From: Stentor roeselii | Taxonomy: Eukaryota; Ciliophora; Heterotrichea; Heterotrichida; Stentoridae | Length of the DNA: 64,000 bases | Assembly: GCA_006503475.1 (NCBI GenBank) | Contig: RSEH01000156.1 | Coordinates: 1 to 64,000 of the forward strand | Direction of reading: 5' to 3' | Part shown: piece by piece, positions 28,170-43,100 of the stretch | Position numbering within the stretch: the stretch's first letter is position 1 | Layout: every line of letters begins with the position of its first letter | The notes under the pieces: generated by a model | What the model saw: only the letters and a program-made list of their open reading frames with translations | What the model was told of the DNA's origin: nothing | The model's database searches: none | Made by a program: the position numbers and the translations under genes

Positions 28170-31100
28170 CTAAGTGAAGATAATAATAACTAAAGAAATC
28201 AAGAAATTCCTTCCACAGTTCAAATACTTGAATTTGAATTTGTAACTCGAGTCAGTCTGTCCACCAACCCAAACAGTAAGAGCTAAAACCTGTTCATCAT
28301 CAATTAACTCAGGATTTCCAGGTAAGTCATTTTCAGCAGTCAAATAAACAGTAAACTCTTTCATAACAGTCAATCCCGTGAAATTAAGTTCATTCTTAAC
28401 CCCTTGAATCATTTCGACAGATCCAAACCTTCCCTTCCTAACTTTTCGATTCAAGCCATCAAGTCCATCCCGTATCTGAGCCGAGTTCGGTTTACTAGTA
28501 TCACTTGGAAGTACAACCCCGAAGACTTTTCCATCAGTTTTAATACCAACACTAACAACCAAATTTCCACGATCATCAGTTGAAACAAGGTAATCATCTA
28601 AAAATCCAGTAGAAGCCGTATCATATTCCGTAGCAAATTCAGAAACAGGAGTCCCATCATAAAACGGGACATATTTTTTTAACTTCTCAGGACTTCTATC
28701 AAGATTTTTCGCATAAGTGATGGGCTTTTCACCGTCAACTACTCTATTCACAAACAAGGTAAGTTCATAGTAAAGAGACTCTTCAGTCAATCTTCGAGTT
28801 ATTCCAAGTGACGGGTCGATACCTGAATGAATCAAGAACTCGACAGGCAAAGCTAAAGCTTTCGCAGTTCCCGTTAAAACCTGTTCAATAGTCGAGACCT
28901 CCTTGACATAAATTCTAAATTTCGCAGGAAGGTAAGTTGGAAGAGTTTCAAATTCGAATAAAGTGACTCCTTCAGTGGTCCTTCCTGCTCTATCAACAGC
29001 AGCAATAAACAAGACATATCTCGTCGCATCAGTGAGTCCTTGAAAACTGACAGAAGCGTATCCAAGACTGATGTCAGTCCAGGTGGATCCGACATGATTT
29101 TCACAGTCATTCCACATGATATCTCCAGTGATCAACATCTGAACAACAGGCACAAGCGAGCCTTTTCTCGTCAACTGGTAAAAAACTTGAACTAGTTCAG
29201 AAGCCTTGATCTGCACCTTGCAAGACACCCGGGTTAACTCAACAAGTCGCACTGAGTAAATCGCTGGAGGGTCGTTGTCGATTGGCAGAGTTTGAAAAGG
29301 AATTAAAGATCTTTCAAGGTAGTAAATTCCGCTCGCATCTCCAGAGACTGACAACTCGATCCACCCGCTGACTGCTCCGTAAATCAAGTTCACAGTGAAG
29401 AAAGAAGCAGAGTTGTTATAAGTCAAGTTTAAGAAACTCGGATTTATTTTCACGTAATCTGATTGGAAAGGTTTGGAAGTTGTTAAAGAAATATCAATTG
29501 TTTCATAGGTCTTCACAGGGACCCAGACCTTCACAGGCAAACTGCTTCCTGATAAGGGGATGTAAGAAATGTCTTCACAGATTATTGGAATGTTGCCTGC
29601 AGGAGGCAAGACATTGATGTACATGTTGACTAGAGGTTTATATTGACGACTTTCAGTATCGTTGTTTACTTCAGTTTTTATCCAACTCAAGAGGTACCTT
29701 CCTGGCTCCACTGAATTAGGGACGAAGACTCTGAAGCTTTTTTCCTTGTCCCATGCGTATTTCCACAAAAGCTCTTCAGGGTCAACCCCGATCGAATTTA
29801 ACTGAGGAACTGGCCGGATCTTCAACAGGTCAAAAGAAGGCTTTTCAAGAGTAAGAACAACTGCATAGGAATAAGCTCCTTGATAAACGTTAATTTCTGA
29901 CGTGTTTATAAATATTCGGTAGCCTTTGTTTGTGAAGTCCAGGTTTGGGTAGGGTGTTAAATTCGGATACGACTGGACTGAAATGATTTCAGCGTCTTTG
30001 TCAATGAATAATATGAAAAAGTTTCCGGAATTTCCATGTTCTTGTAAAGTTGGAACTTTTTTAAATAATAAAAAAAGTTCTTGCCCGACTGATGTGATTT
30101 CTTGACTGGTACTTGTGGAAGATAAACGAAAACCTGAATCTTCTTTGAAGTTACATTCAGGGTTTAGAAGACGAGGGTCAGTTGAATTGATGAATTCGCA
30201 AGAGTAGCTTCCGCTGATTAATAAATGAAAGTTTCCTGGCCATTTTATCAGAACTTCACCGTTTTGCTTTATTGATGCGTCTTCTAAGGTGAATTTGAAT
30301 AAAAAATCAGAAAATGTGTGGGTTGTTAACGATTTCGAACTCACTGAGGACATGTTTAGAACTCCTGGAAGGTCTAAGACTTGGAAATCGATTGACTGGT
30401 CGGAAGCTAGAACTTTTCCTGATTGTTGGTCGATCAGCTGTATGTTTAATTTGTTTGTTGTTCCTTTTACTGGGTTGACTATTGCGTAGATGTTGAAAGT
30501 CATTGTTTGTGACTCGGAAAATTGCCCGAGAGAATCGAAAACTACAGTTCTTGGGTATTTACGGAAACAGGTTTCTGATGATGGAGTCGATTCACAATAG
30601 ACTTCTGTGTCTGCGAAGACTAATTGATAAGCGTATTCTACTGGAAACTGGATGTGCATTGAGATTTGATTTGTGGTGTTTATATCTATTGGATTTTCTA
30701 GAACGAAGGTGTATTGAGAGAATATCGCCTCGTTTTTAGGCATGAACCTTGATGATAGGACGTTTAAGAGTGATGGAGCAGGGGATATCACAAGCATACT
30801 TGATGGATCATTCTCGTCTAATTCGTCAAGAGTTACTCCTCCAAATGAAGTGCTTATTGAAAATGATGAAGTGTTTCCAGTGGTTTCAGGGTTTTTAATG
30901 TATCCGAGAGTGATGTTGAAAGTAACGTAGCGCTTGATAGGTGTAAAAGTATTCACAACTAAAGTTTTTCCTTTCACAGTGCAAGAATTAAACGCCTTTA
31001 AAGCTCCACTTGTAAAGCATCTCTCAGTGGTAGGTAAGTCATTGTATTCCTCAGGAAAATCAATTTTTATATCTCCTCCAGATGGGAGACTTTGCATGGT

Positions 31101-34100
31101 ACTAAGTTGAAAAGTATAACTTGTTAATACTCCAGCTTCATAAAACTCAGGCAAAATCTTAACTTGCAGTCGCAAAACAGGATTTGAATCTACAATCCGA
31201 TATCTTGGAAATTCAGCGTAAGCAATAGTCTTTTCTGCAGAATCCAAAGCAGTAATAGTCATTCCATCAGAAGACTGAGGAACAACAAGCGCATTATCTG
31301 GATTCAATAGTCCAAAAATCTTGAAACAAATAAGTGAGTTTTCAGGTATCAAGTTATAATCTTTGATATAAATGTCATCATTTTGAACTTCACAGACCCC
31401 GAAATTCACCTGACAAGTTACCTGAGGAGTGATAGTAGATAGATCTGGGTAGTCATCAGGTAACTTCACCTTGATACTAGACCCACTTTCTAAAGAAATA
31501 ACCAGAGAAAAATTCAATCTAACTTCAACATCAGATCCTTTAGCAAACACATTACTAGTGAAAACAGGGTACGTTGAGAACTTCAAAGGTGTAAACGATA
31601 TAATATCAAAAATATTCCCAGTTGTGAATTTATCTTGAATCTGTTTATCATCATTGATTGAGTAATACTTGATATATCCAGTACTATCCACATAGCTAGG
31701 ATTAGTAAAATTGATAAGTTTAACATCAACATCTTCTCCCGAATAAATCGTTCCAGGCAGAGTCAAAGCAACCATTTTAGCTTCAGGATAAGTAACAACA
31801 TCAATTCCATCAATAATATAAGTTTCAGTATTTTTATCATTCAATGGATTTTTCTTCACACTTGCCTTAACCCCATTCTCAGGAATATCAAGATACTGCT
31901 GAGGGAACTGAATGACAATCATAGACCCTTCCAGTAAATCACTCGAAGCTTTAAAATAAAGAACAAGGTTCGTTCGAGTCCTGATGTTTTTATTAGTAAC
32001 ATAACATTCACTTCCAATACTTGTGCACACCCCTTGTTCCGTGGGGTTCAAAGATGTCAAGACCGGGTCAAGACTAAAGCTTTTTCTACTGATGAGCCAA
32101 GTGACTTGCCCTTCAAAGCTTTCTTTATAAACTCCAACCTTAATCTGCGGAGTATCCCCAACAGTCACTGGAGTTCGAATGACTGGAAAATGAATCGAAA
32201 TAAAAGTCTCCTCAGAAATCGCTTCAAAATTACTAACTCTGACCAAAGCCGGGTCATGTTGCAATGCAGGGGAAGTAGACACAATTCCATAAGTGAGTTT
32301 ACAAAGAAGTGACTCTCCAGATCTAGGACTCAACCCTTTAATGCCATTACAAAAGACTTTCATATCATTGGCATCAATGTTCAAGTCCTTTTCAAAGCTC
32401 ATATACGACTCGAACTCCAAGAGAATCGTGCTCTGGTCCCCCGGGGTGGTCCCGTCCATGTAAAAGTAACCGTTCGGAATGAAAGTCTCCGTCGTGAACT
32501 CAACTTTTAATATCGCGTCGCTGTCCGCGTCGAGGGTGCTCAGGTCGACGGTCATGTCGTCGGCGGGGGACCCGACGACACAGATGTCTGGAACAGCCGA
32601 CTCCATCACATCTGAACCTTCCATCGCGTAGAACTGGATCGAGTAACACCCTGAGCTTCTTGATGATTTGAAACCTTCTGAACCGTCTATAGGACTCGGA
32701 TATGTTGAAAGGACTAAATAAGTGCAAACTCCTTTTTTGATTCCGTAAAACTCGCGAAGAACGTCGCCTGTGAACTTTATGCTTATCACTTTGTTTGAAT
32801 AAAGACATTGAGGAACCTCGAAATGGGTTCTTGATTCAGACCATCGGTCTGGGTAGTTGTTGAATGGAAGGTCTTTGTGGTATATCGTGCAACGAGGAGA
32901 TGCTGATGGAGCGATGTCGAAGTCGTCTGGAAGGATCACTTTGTACCAGCCTTTGGTTGATGATAGACCTTTGCGACTACGGAATCTGAACCAGATTTCG
33001 CCGTATGAGTTTTGCTCGAGCTCTCTTTCGTTTATACTTATTGTCGGCCATTCCACCCAGTAGTCGTTAGGATAGATGATATCATCTATATCAAGCTGAT
33101 TGCCAGTCCAACTCTCAACAACCTGACTAGTATCCTCCAAATCACTATAATAAAATATTTGAAAATCCGAAGTAGTAAGTGCCTCAGCAGGGTTCATGGC
33201 TCCCAAGACAACCTTAATAGTCCCAGTTGAAGACTGAGGTTCAAAGTTACTAATAACGATATGATTATCACATTCTTCCACATTACAATCAGAAACACAA
33301 GACACCGGATAAATATTTTCCGTACTCTGACTAAGTCCTTCCACAGAACACTCCGAGTCAAGCCAAAGAAACTCTTCAGGAAACCACAAATCAATTCTTT
33401 TAACACGACTAGATCCTTTAGAAGGCGTGATTTCAACAGTCCAAATATCATAAGTTCTTCGATGAAGAGTCGAAAGTCGGTGAGTGATAGTCACAGTAGG
33501 AGATACTCTATTAACTTTAGGAATTTTCACGAAGTAATGCTCTTCCGCCCATATTCCTTCATCAATGACATAAGCTGTGAAGTTATAATCAACATCTTCA
33601 TAGTTCGGAGATTTGAATAAATTATTTCCAGCATCTAAAAACTTCATTAAAAACGAAGAGTCAGAATTTGAATCATCTCGCCAAACAACCCAGAGACTTT
33701 CCGCATAAATATCACAGTTCGTTGTTTCGCTGTTGCATTCGATATTCGCACTGCCAGTAGTGGGTAAAGTGAAAGCTTCATCAAATTCATAAATGACGAA
33801 ACTAGAGTCAGTGTCAATGTCCACTTGCAAGTCAATAGTCGCTTCAAGTGGATCTGTATAAACAGTGAAAACTGTTGTTATCGGGTTTGAAATAGTCTCG
33901 TCATTGAATATCGCAGGAGAAGGCTCAACCATTTTGCTATTCCCAGAGTAATCAAAAATATTCAGCAATGTATCAAGATTAAACCTCGCATAATCCGTTC
34001 CAAAAGTATTCGAAGTGCTACAAAAGCTCCAGACAGTGAAATGAACTCTAAGCTGTTCATTTAAAATCTCTGAAAATGATTGAACAGGATTTTTTACTTT

Positions 34101-37100
34101 TACAATTCGAATGCTATGTGAAGAAGAACTAGAAATATCAGAAGAATGCCCTGTAATATAAATAAAAACTGGAGATTTTTTTGTAATTTCCGTTGATTTG
34201 TGAACTTGACACTTAATCGTCCCTGGTGAAGGGCTATTGAATCCAGAAAGAACAATGCACCCGATATCTTTAACAGTTTCCAAAGGTTTCATATCAAGTC
34301 CGAGGTCGAGTTCAAAGATCTGGTCAAGTTCATTAGTAGTTCTCATTTCAACCACAACCCCTCCACCGACAGGTATATCTCGAGAAGGCTGAAAAGTGAG
34401 ATCCCAAATATTCCATTTCCTGACAGTGAAAGAATAAGTCCGCAACTGCAAGTCACTCCAAGGAACGGGGCAGACCTCATTGATAACCTTGGCTCCATCA
34501 CCTTTACTTCCAGTAGTCGCTAAGATATACCAACTTTCCCATTCAGGAAAAGCAGGAAGTTCGACGCCGGTCTGATAAAGTCCTCCAGAAGTATCTCTTG
34601 TATAAACATGAACAGTGTACTCAGAGTAAGGCTTAAGACCTTGCTGGTCAGTGACTCCAACACTGATCACAGTTTGACCAGCGTCAGTCCCAACAGTGCA
34701 GAACTCAGCAGGAGTCTTATTAAATCGATTGCGCCAGTAACATTCAAGATAAGTAGTCGAATCAGTGTCTTTTGTCAATGCAACTCCACTCGGAAGATAG
34801 ATCCTCACCGCATGCCCTGTGTTATAAATCGATCGCTGAGTAACGATTTTCACGAAGATATCAGCAAAATTTCTATTTTCACAAGCAGGAGCACGAGTTC
34901 TTTCAGGCCATCCCATTCTAAAGTCCTTCAATTCTTTCGGTGCGTCAGTGATTTTAAAAGAAGCAGTGATCGGCTTGGAAAATAAGGAATTTCCAGAGCT
35001 GTCAAAAGTTTCTACTTTAAAATTATCAAGATTTCCTTCTTTTGAAGGGTTAATCGCGTAGCACTCGATGTGGATCTCGGGCATGTAAGGGTCCCATTGT
35101 TGGAAACCTGAACAAGTGATGACTGTTGTGCTGGTTTTTATGCATTTTCCACCGTTGCCGAAGATACCGTGAAGAGGGTTGCATGCGTTGTCGACTGAAT
35201 AGGTGTTGGACGAGTCCGTGCTCAGGCCTGGGAAGGTGATTTGCAAGGACCCGCCAAGAGGAATTGAAGTTGAAGGACGAAAACGGAAAAGGTATCTGTC
35301 GTGTCTGTTGATTAATGGATTTTCAACGTTTTCGTCAGGCATTCGCCAAGTTACACTTGCTCCTCCACTTGGCTCTGGAATAGAAAAAGGAGTTTTAGTG
35401 TAGGATAACTTGTCTTGAATTATGTTGTTTTTAAATATGTATAAAGTCCAGCTCTGCACCTCGTTTGGGTCGTCTGGATTCGGCACTTTTTCTAAGGTCA
35501 GGGTGTCTTGATCTAGGATTTGAGAAGATGGAGTCATCAGGATTAGGTGCTTGGGTAATATGGCTTCACATGTGTAAGAAACACAGTAGTTGCTTGTCCA
35601 TTCTGGCTTGGATTCACTTAACTTCCAGACGATTTTTTCACTTGGGTCGGAACCTGAGATAGTGTTTGTTAGAGAGACTTTGAATCCAAGGTCAGCTAAT
35701 GCATGAATGATCTCGCTGCTGTATGTGACGTCGCTGGTTTTTGTGGTGATTCCTTGATTTTTCGAATCATAACAATACCGAAACTCCTGATAGACTTTCA
35801 ATTCGTAAATCCCGTTATTCTCTTCCCAGATCTCAGTGAAAAAGTGAATCAAAACATCACTACTCGAAGGGTTTTTCAGCCAAGGGAGGTAAAACTTATA
35901 AGAAGTGCCAGCAGTTAAGTCATTTGTATAGTTCCTTATATAAAAAACTCCATGAGTCCCTGATGCCTGGTCTCCTAAAACAAGTCGACTTTCAAGTAAT
36001 TCCAAATTTTCCACATTAAAACTGTCCATCAAGTCCTGATCACCCAGACCAGTGCCGATGTCATCATCAAAGCAATTCAAGGTGTTAACAACAGTCGGAA
36101 AATAAACAAGCATGTAACTTTTACCTCCAGATTGAGGGATTCCTTTACTGACATCATTTTCAGGTACAAATTCAAATTCGAATATAATTTCTGAGTCTTT
36201 CAAGACATTGTAAGTAAAAATATCAGCTGAGTCAAAAGCGTCTTTCGGGACTTTTACATTAGCCGAGCCTAAAACAGCAGAAGAGCTTCCATCAGTAGAA
36301 TACTCAATATTGACTAAAGCGATTTTGTAACTAGAAGAAGGATAAGTGATTCCATCATAAACACCTCCTGAAAGTCCTCTGATAGTCACTTTCCAGGTAC
36401 CAGCAGTGATATCATGATACTCAGGCGCCATCACCTGAACCTTAAACTCAGAAGTCCCTGAATCAACCTGAGCTAAACAATCACTTGCCTGCCAATTATC
36501 CGAGTTAGAAGTCCATTCACAAGTGGCTTTATAAACACTCATATCAAAGCTATTTGCTTCAAAAACAAAAGTAACAAATCCCAAATTCTTCGTCAAATCA
36601 AGAGGAACACTGACATCAAAGTAAATCCAGTCAGTCTCCCCAGCATAAACCGGCTGATAATTCGAGTTTTTAATGAAAAAGTCAATCCAAAACCTGCTCA
36701 AAGCTGGAGTGTTAATCACTGAGAACGTCTCAGAGCCTTCATAAGACACAAGACTTGGGTACTGATAGTAAAAAACAATAGAAACCGTATGAGGACCAAC
36801 TGAATTCGGCAACTTCGCCCATCCTCTAACTCTCACCTTCGTGTTACTCGAGTACCCGTTGATGTTCGACAGGATAAAAGAAGACTCCGAAGACCTGCAG
36901 TCCACCCAGTCCCCTGTAATCGGCGATAACGAAATTTCTAATACTTGGCAAAATGTGTCAAGGGCAAAAGTCGTTGGAAAGTCAATACTTATCGCCAGGT
37001 TCGTCCCCATCACTCCTGAGATTTCAAAAATTATGTCAATGTCGGAGTAACCGTTCAGGTACCCTTCGACTTGGATTATTGAATTTCCTGAGACGTATAG

Positions 37101-40100
37101 TTGAGAGATCGTTACTTGACCTGGCTCGTGGTTTAGAAGATTTTTGCTGAATTTTATGCTGAACTTGTGGAAATTGTTGATTATGACATCGATTGTTAAC
37201 ACTGGACTGTTTAGTGGCTTGTATGGAGGGTTCTCGAAATCGCTGATTGACCAGGTTATGGATCCTGTGTATGAATCTGGAGAAGGGGGGGATGATATTA
37301 TCAGGCTTTCGAGAATTGATGATTTTTCTAGGGAAAATGAAGTCGATTGGGAATCTCCAGTTGAATCTTCTTGGATTGTTATAGATGAACTTGCTAGGAT
37401 GTAGGGGAATCTCCAGAATAAGTAGTCGGAACTGGATAGTATGCTGGAAGATATGTCGGTGGATACAGTGAAACTGTTTGTTGCTCCTACTAATAAATCG
37501 GTTTCTCCATTCAAAAAAGAATCCTCGTTCAATTCAACAGCATCAGATTCAGCAGTTCCAAGAGTATAAAAAATCATTTCATCAATAACAGTAGTCTCAG
37601 TAGTCCCACTTAATCCAAAGACCCTAACGCGAACCTTGACATTCAAATCAGCCTCAGACGGATTCTTGACATTGGCGATCTGAACCTTTTTTTTTCCAGA
37701 GTCAGAGTCCTGCGAATGAACCCTAACACTAGCGCCTCGTGGTCTGTAGTTAAATCCAGCATCAGATCCAACTTGCAAAGTGCAGTAAATACTCGAAGAA
37801 GTGTCAAAATCAGACAAACAGTCAACCTTTTGTCCATCAGTAGTTCCAGTTCCCAAGTCATTTTCAAAACTTTCTGCTTCGAACAAGACTTCTATTCGGC
37901 CTCCATTCGAGTAAGTGTCAACACTTGTTTCAATCCAAACTTCAAAGAAATTCAAAAAATCGACTGTGTGGCACTTGGAGAAGACCTTCGCAGTCGAGGC
38001 AGCTGCGGGGATGACTTCGTAATAATATTCAAAAGTATCAGAACCTGCTTTAACGGTGATCAAATCTTGCCCGGAAGAGGGAAAAGTTAGTCCGTTGTTG
38101 GTACTTAAACTGTAAGTGAATATTTCTAGGTCCCAGACTTGTCCAGAGGTAATGTTCACTGTAAGAGGGGCGGATATCGTAAATTTTGGACTTGAGTAAG
38201 TGCAAGAGGAACTGATATATTCGACGAAATCTTTAGAACGATCGATAAACTTGCAGATATAGGAAGTAGTTGATGGGGTCAGTGATGATGATATTTCGAA
38301 TGTTCCTGATGATTTAGAAATTGTGGATGATGGCTCGAATGAAACTGTAAATGATGATGTCTGGCTGGCTCGAGTGGAAATAGTTGCACTTGTCATTGAA
38401 AAATAAACTTTCGCTGACCCATCAGGAGAACTAGTTGGACCATTAACGGTATAAACTATTGAAGTAGTGTCACTACCAATATTTTTATCACCATCAGCAT
38501 CATAATACACATTCACTGACCCTGCTGAAGTACTGATTTGCTTCGGCGGACTAAGAGCTTTCACATAAACATCAACATTTTCTCCAGCAGTATAACTTCC
38601 AAAGTTCTCAATCCTCACCATAAGCCCTGAATCCCTGCCGCAGCTTGCTGCGGCACTAAACCCAGCAGAAATAGCTTCACAGTTCTTAGACACAGACTGA
38701 AACTCTTCAGAATCATCAGGAAAAGTGACTTCAAAAACACTTCCAGATGGCAGGTTCAAATCGAAATTAAAAGAAATCTTGAACATCACCTCAGATGACG
38801 ATTCAATATTTGTCGAAGTGCAAGTCAAGCAGGTCCAACTTGTTAAACTCAGAGTTCCTAGATCAAAAGGTGGAGTAGGGGCTGAATTACTAAATGTGTA
38901 CTCGTAGGCAATCACTCCTCGGTCTCTTATCGATGTAAGGGCGTTCACGTGATAGGCTTTGAAGATGTAATCTGAACTTGTAGAACTGATATATGATGGA
39001 TTATCGATGTTGGTGAATATTATTGATGTTGAAGATGCCGTGTCTATTATTGATGACGGCTGGAATACTATCCACCCAGCTTTTGGATAAATGAATAGAA
39101 AATTGTTTCCTGTTGATGATGAGGTAGTCGATGTAATCGAAACATGTCCGACTTTCGCTTCGAAAATCAGCACATCTGAAGTTTGAATGGGAAGAGAAGG
39201 CTGAAGTTTAAATGTGAAAGTATTTCCAGTACTCATTAACTTTGAATCACTTATTGTTGGGTACTCCGCTGGTACTGTTGAAGTTGAAGTAACAGTGTGA
39301 ACGTAGTGAACTGATCTGAGATATTGGTAGTCAAGTAAATTTGAACCTGAATAAGAAAAAATCACTAAATCTGCCCCTTTCGCTGTTGAAGGGACTTGAA
39401 TCCCTGGCAGTCCTAAAATATAAGAATTCCCAGAACTCAAACTTCCAGTCAAATGAACAACAAGCCTACTGTTAACAGTCGCAGTAGAAGTATAAAACCC
39501 TTGCTCAACCAAACAAGTGACTCCACTCATTAAACTTGTCCCTGATTCAAACACTTCACAAGGAAAATAAGTTCCATCGACTTGACTGCTGCCGATTTCT
39601 GCTTCGAACAACTCTTGAGAAGTTTCCAAATCATATAAAGGGAACTCAACCACTAAATACCCTGAGCTGCTAATAGTTTGACTTGGGGTCAATTTTATGT
39701 GTAACAAACTGGAGGAAGAGCTTCCTTGTGCAAAAATCTCGGAGGTTAGTTTGGAGAATGGTGAACTTATAGGGACTGAAACAGTTCCTTGGTCCTCTAT
39801 TGGAGTTGTTTTGTAAGTTAGAATAGTCACTTGATGCCATCCTGATGTTGTTGGAGCAGCAAGGCCGTCATCTTTTGCATTATTAGCAAAAACTCGGATT
39901 TTGTAAAGGGTGCCTGAGGTTAAAATGATTGAATTTACTATCTTTATGTCAGTTGTTGTCCTTGAACAATCATGAGAAAGGTTCTCGTTGATTAGGCATT
40001 TTAAGCTTGCAGTTGAGTCTTTTTCTTTCCAAACTGAATTGTCAGCAAATCGAATCACAAGATATGATGAGTCAGCTGGGTCAAGTGTTGTGTAAGGATT

Positions 40101-43100
40101 GATCATCAGTTCGAAGTCTACTACTGAGGAAGTTTCTGGATATTTCCAAGTTGTCAAAAAGGAAAGTCTTGGTAATAATACCATCCCTGGCAATGTTACT
40201 TCTGAGGACACACTCAGGCTAAGAGAAGCTATGTCAATTTTATTTGACCCTGAATATGTGGCCAAGTCTATTGAATATGACCCACTGGTTTTGCATTCTA
40301 CTCTTATTTGGTTTAGATAAACACTTCCTGCTGATATTTCTTCGAAATTTGTAACTGTTACCATCCAATAATTAGAATTAGATGTTATTGCATAACTGAC
40401 ACGGTTTTGATAGTCAACATCAGTTAAAGAACTGATGCAAGCAGTGCAAGAAATCGAATCAAAATTTGATTTTGTAAATGAAAATACAATTGAACCTCCT
40501 GCAGGTACATAATGTGGAAGTGTAAATGAAAGGTCTACAGCAACTGTAAAAGGAACAGTTGGTACATGAGGCGTACTTTCTGAATATGAAGTTGCTGTTC
40601 CTGTTGAAATAACCAAAGACGAACTAGTCACTATTTTTACAAGATTTGTTCCTGAAAAAGTACTGCAGCTCATTGAATATGATGATGAAGAGTGTTTCGG
40701 ATTATTCATTGAAAATTTAATAGCACTGTTTGGAATTGACTGCAAAACTAACCAGATTGATGGATTTTTTTTAAACACTTTCATACTTGTTATACCCGAA
40801 CCCAATGATGCCGAAGCAAGATCATAAGAATCCAAGTTATTCGTGAAGTCTATTAAAACCTTATCCCCTGGAATCGCATAAGTGTAGTCGATCAAAGAAG
40901 TCAAAGTCCAGACTGAATTTTCCTGAACGATAATAGTTGATAAAGATGGATTATCTGAAGAACTAGATGGGCTATTTGAAGAAATTGATACTGAATTGGT
41001 TATAAAAGAATGATATTTTGTAGCTGATGACGAATAAGTCACCATGTAAATATTATACAAGCCTGTTGTGGATCCTGATGGATTCTTTATACCTGCTAAA
41101 TATATCAAGTGGCCTGATAGATCTGAAAAACTCGCTGAAAGACAACGAACACCTGAAACCATTCCAGAAGAGCTGGTTCTCAATACACAGTCTTCAGTTT
41201 CTGAACCTGAATATTCAGTTATTCCGCTGATGAAATCGCCATCTGAAAGACCTGTACCCAGATCACTTAAAAAGCCTTGATTTGATGTGAAGTCCTGGAA
41301 AAACTCTAAGAAAAAGTAAGTTAATGTCATTGAACTTGTGACTTCTAGTTCTATTATTGACTTCTCTGATGTTCCAGTTCCGTAATGATTTGCTGAATCT
41401 AGAGTTCCTGATGATGAAGGGACAATCATGAAAAAAGTGTAGTAGTAGTCGCTTGATGATGGAGTGGTTGATGAACTGAGCCACATTTCTACTAGATGTA
41501 AACCTGATGATGATATCGCTATGTTCGAATATCCTGAGAATTCAATATTATGAACTCCGGAACTGAGAGATGAGAATGAATATTGTAATTTATTGCTTCC
41601 AGTCCAGGATGAGCTTGAGCAAGGTGAGGCGCAGGCAGCTCCATTATAAATTGATGAAGAATCTGCGACTGGAAATGAACCTGTAAAACTTGTTGAATCA
41701 AATATTGAACCGAAGTTTAAAGTAAGATAGACAGTGTTGGTAATATCTGAATCAAGTTTAAAATAAAAATTGATACTTAGAGAAGAAACTGAAAGCCATC
41801 TTATTATATGAGACTGCTCATTCAACTGGTTATAAGATGAAGATGTCATAGCAGATGTAGTAATTGATACTGCCCCAACAGACTGATCCAGACTATTAAA
41901 AGCTTCAAAATTTAGTGAAATAGCAGATCCTAAATCAGGATTCTTAACAGGTACTTGCAAAACAAAAGGACTGGAAATACTACTAAAATCATAAACTGTA
42001 AAAGTATTTCCATTCAGCTTAAATTTAAACTTTCCATCTATCCCTGAACCTGACTGAAAATAATAAGGATCAGTAGAAGTATCAAGCTCCAAAGTAAAGT
42101 ACCCATTACTTGGAAAGCTACCAGTGAAGCTGATAGTAACCTCTAACAAGCTGTAAACTTTTTCTTCTGAATTCAAATTAGTTACTGCAATAGATGGACT
42201 GATAGAAATTGCAGCAGCTTTTGTTATTTTAGTAGCTACTTTAGTAAACGAGTATATATCAATCATCGTTGGTTTGTACAGAGTAGTCGATGAAACGCTA
42301 GGTTTTTTCGTGATGATATAAGCTTTAAACTCTAAAACATTTTCTAATATTTCATATGCTGGGTTCGTAAATCCAGTCAAAGTTGAGGATGGGTTTCCTG
42401 ATTGACACGCCACAGCAGCACTCGACTTAATTATAATCCAATTCGCTGACTCAAATTTTTTAAATACACTGGTAAATGAATTTGAAACTGAAGGACTTGA
42501 AGGAAAAGAGTAATCATCAGGTATTTCTAGAATAAGCATATCTCCAGCTTGCAAATCGGAACTTGCACAGCATTTAAACTCTAAAGTTGAAGTAGCTTCA
42601 GTTTCATAACTTGATAAAATAGGTTCATTCCCAGTGCAGGAGGTCGAAGTAGAGTATTCAAAAGGAGCGAAAATGTAATCAACTGTTCTTTCCTCTTCAA
42701 CCAAGCCACTTGAATAAATGTAAGCCCTTATTGAAACTTGCACATCGTATCCCGCTGTTGAAGGGTTTTTTATTCTTGCGATGTCAAAAGGAATATCAGT
42801 GCTGGCTGATATTGAACCGAACCCGGAAATTTCAACTCTTGCTGGGAAGTTGTTGGTTTTATCTCCGTGGAAAAGTATGCATTTAACGGAACCTGAAAAT
42901 TGATGATTGTCTAGGTAAAAAAGTTCTCCTGAGGCTTTTCCTGAACCCAGGTCATAGTCGAAGAGCTCGTTACCGTTGTAGTCTTTTAGAGGAAATTCAA
43001 GGACTATAGTATCGGTGCTGCCGTCCAAGGCACTACTTGACCTAATCTTAAAATAAAACACATTCATCTGCCCAGCAGTAGTATGCAAATAATCCACATT

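Noticed and set aside
33261-33620. 119-codon open frame on the + strand
   Set aside because: Antisense to the giant gene; low-complexity Arg/Ser/Asn content.
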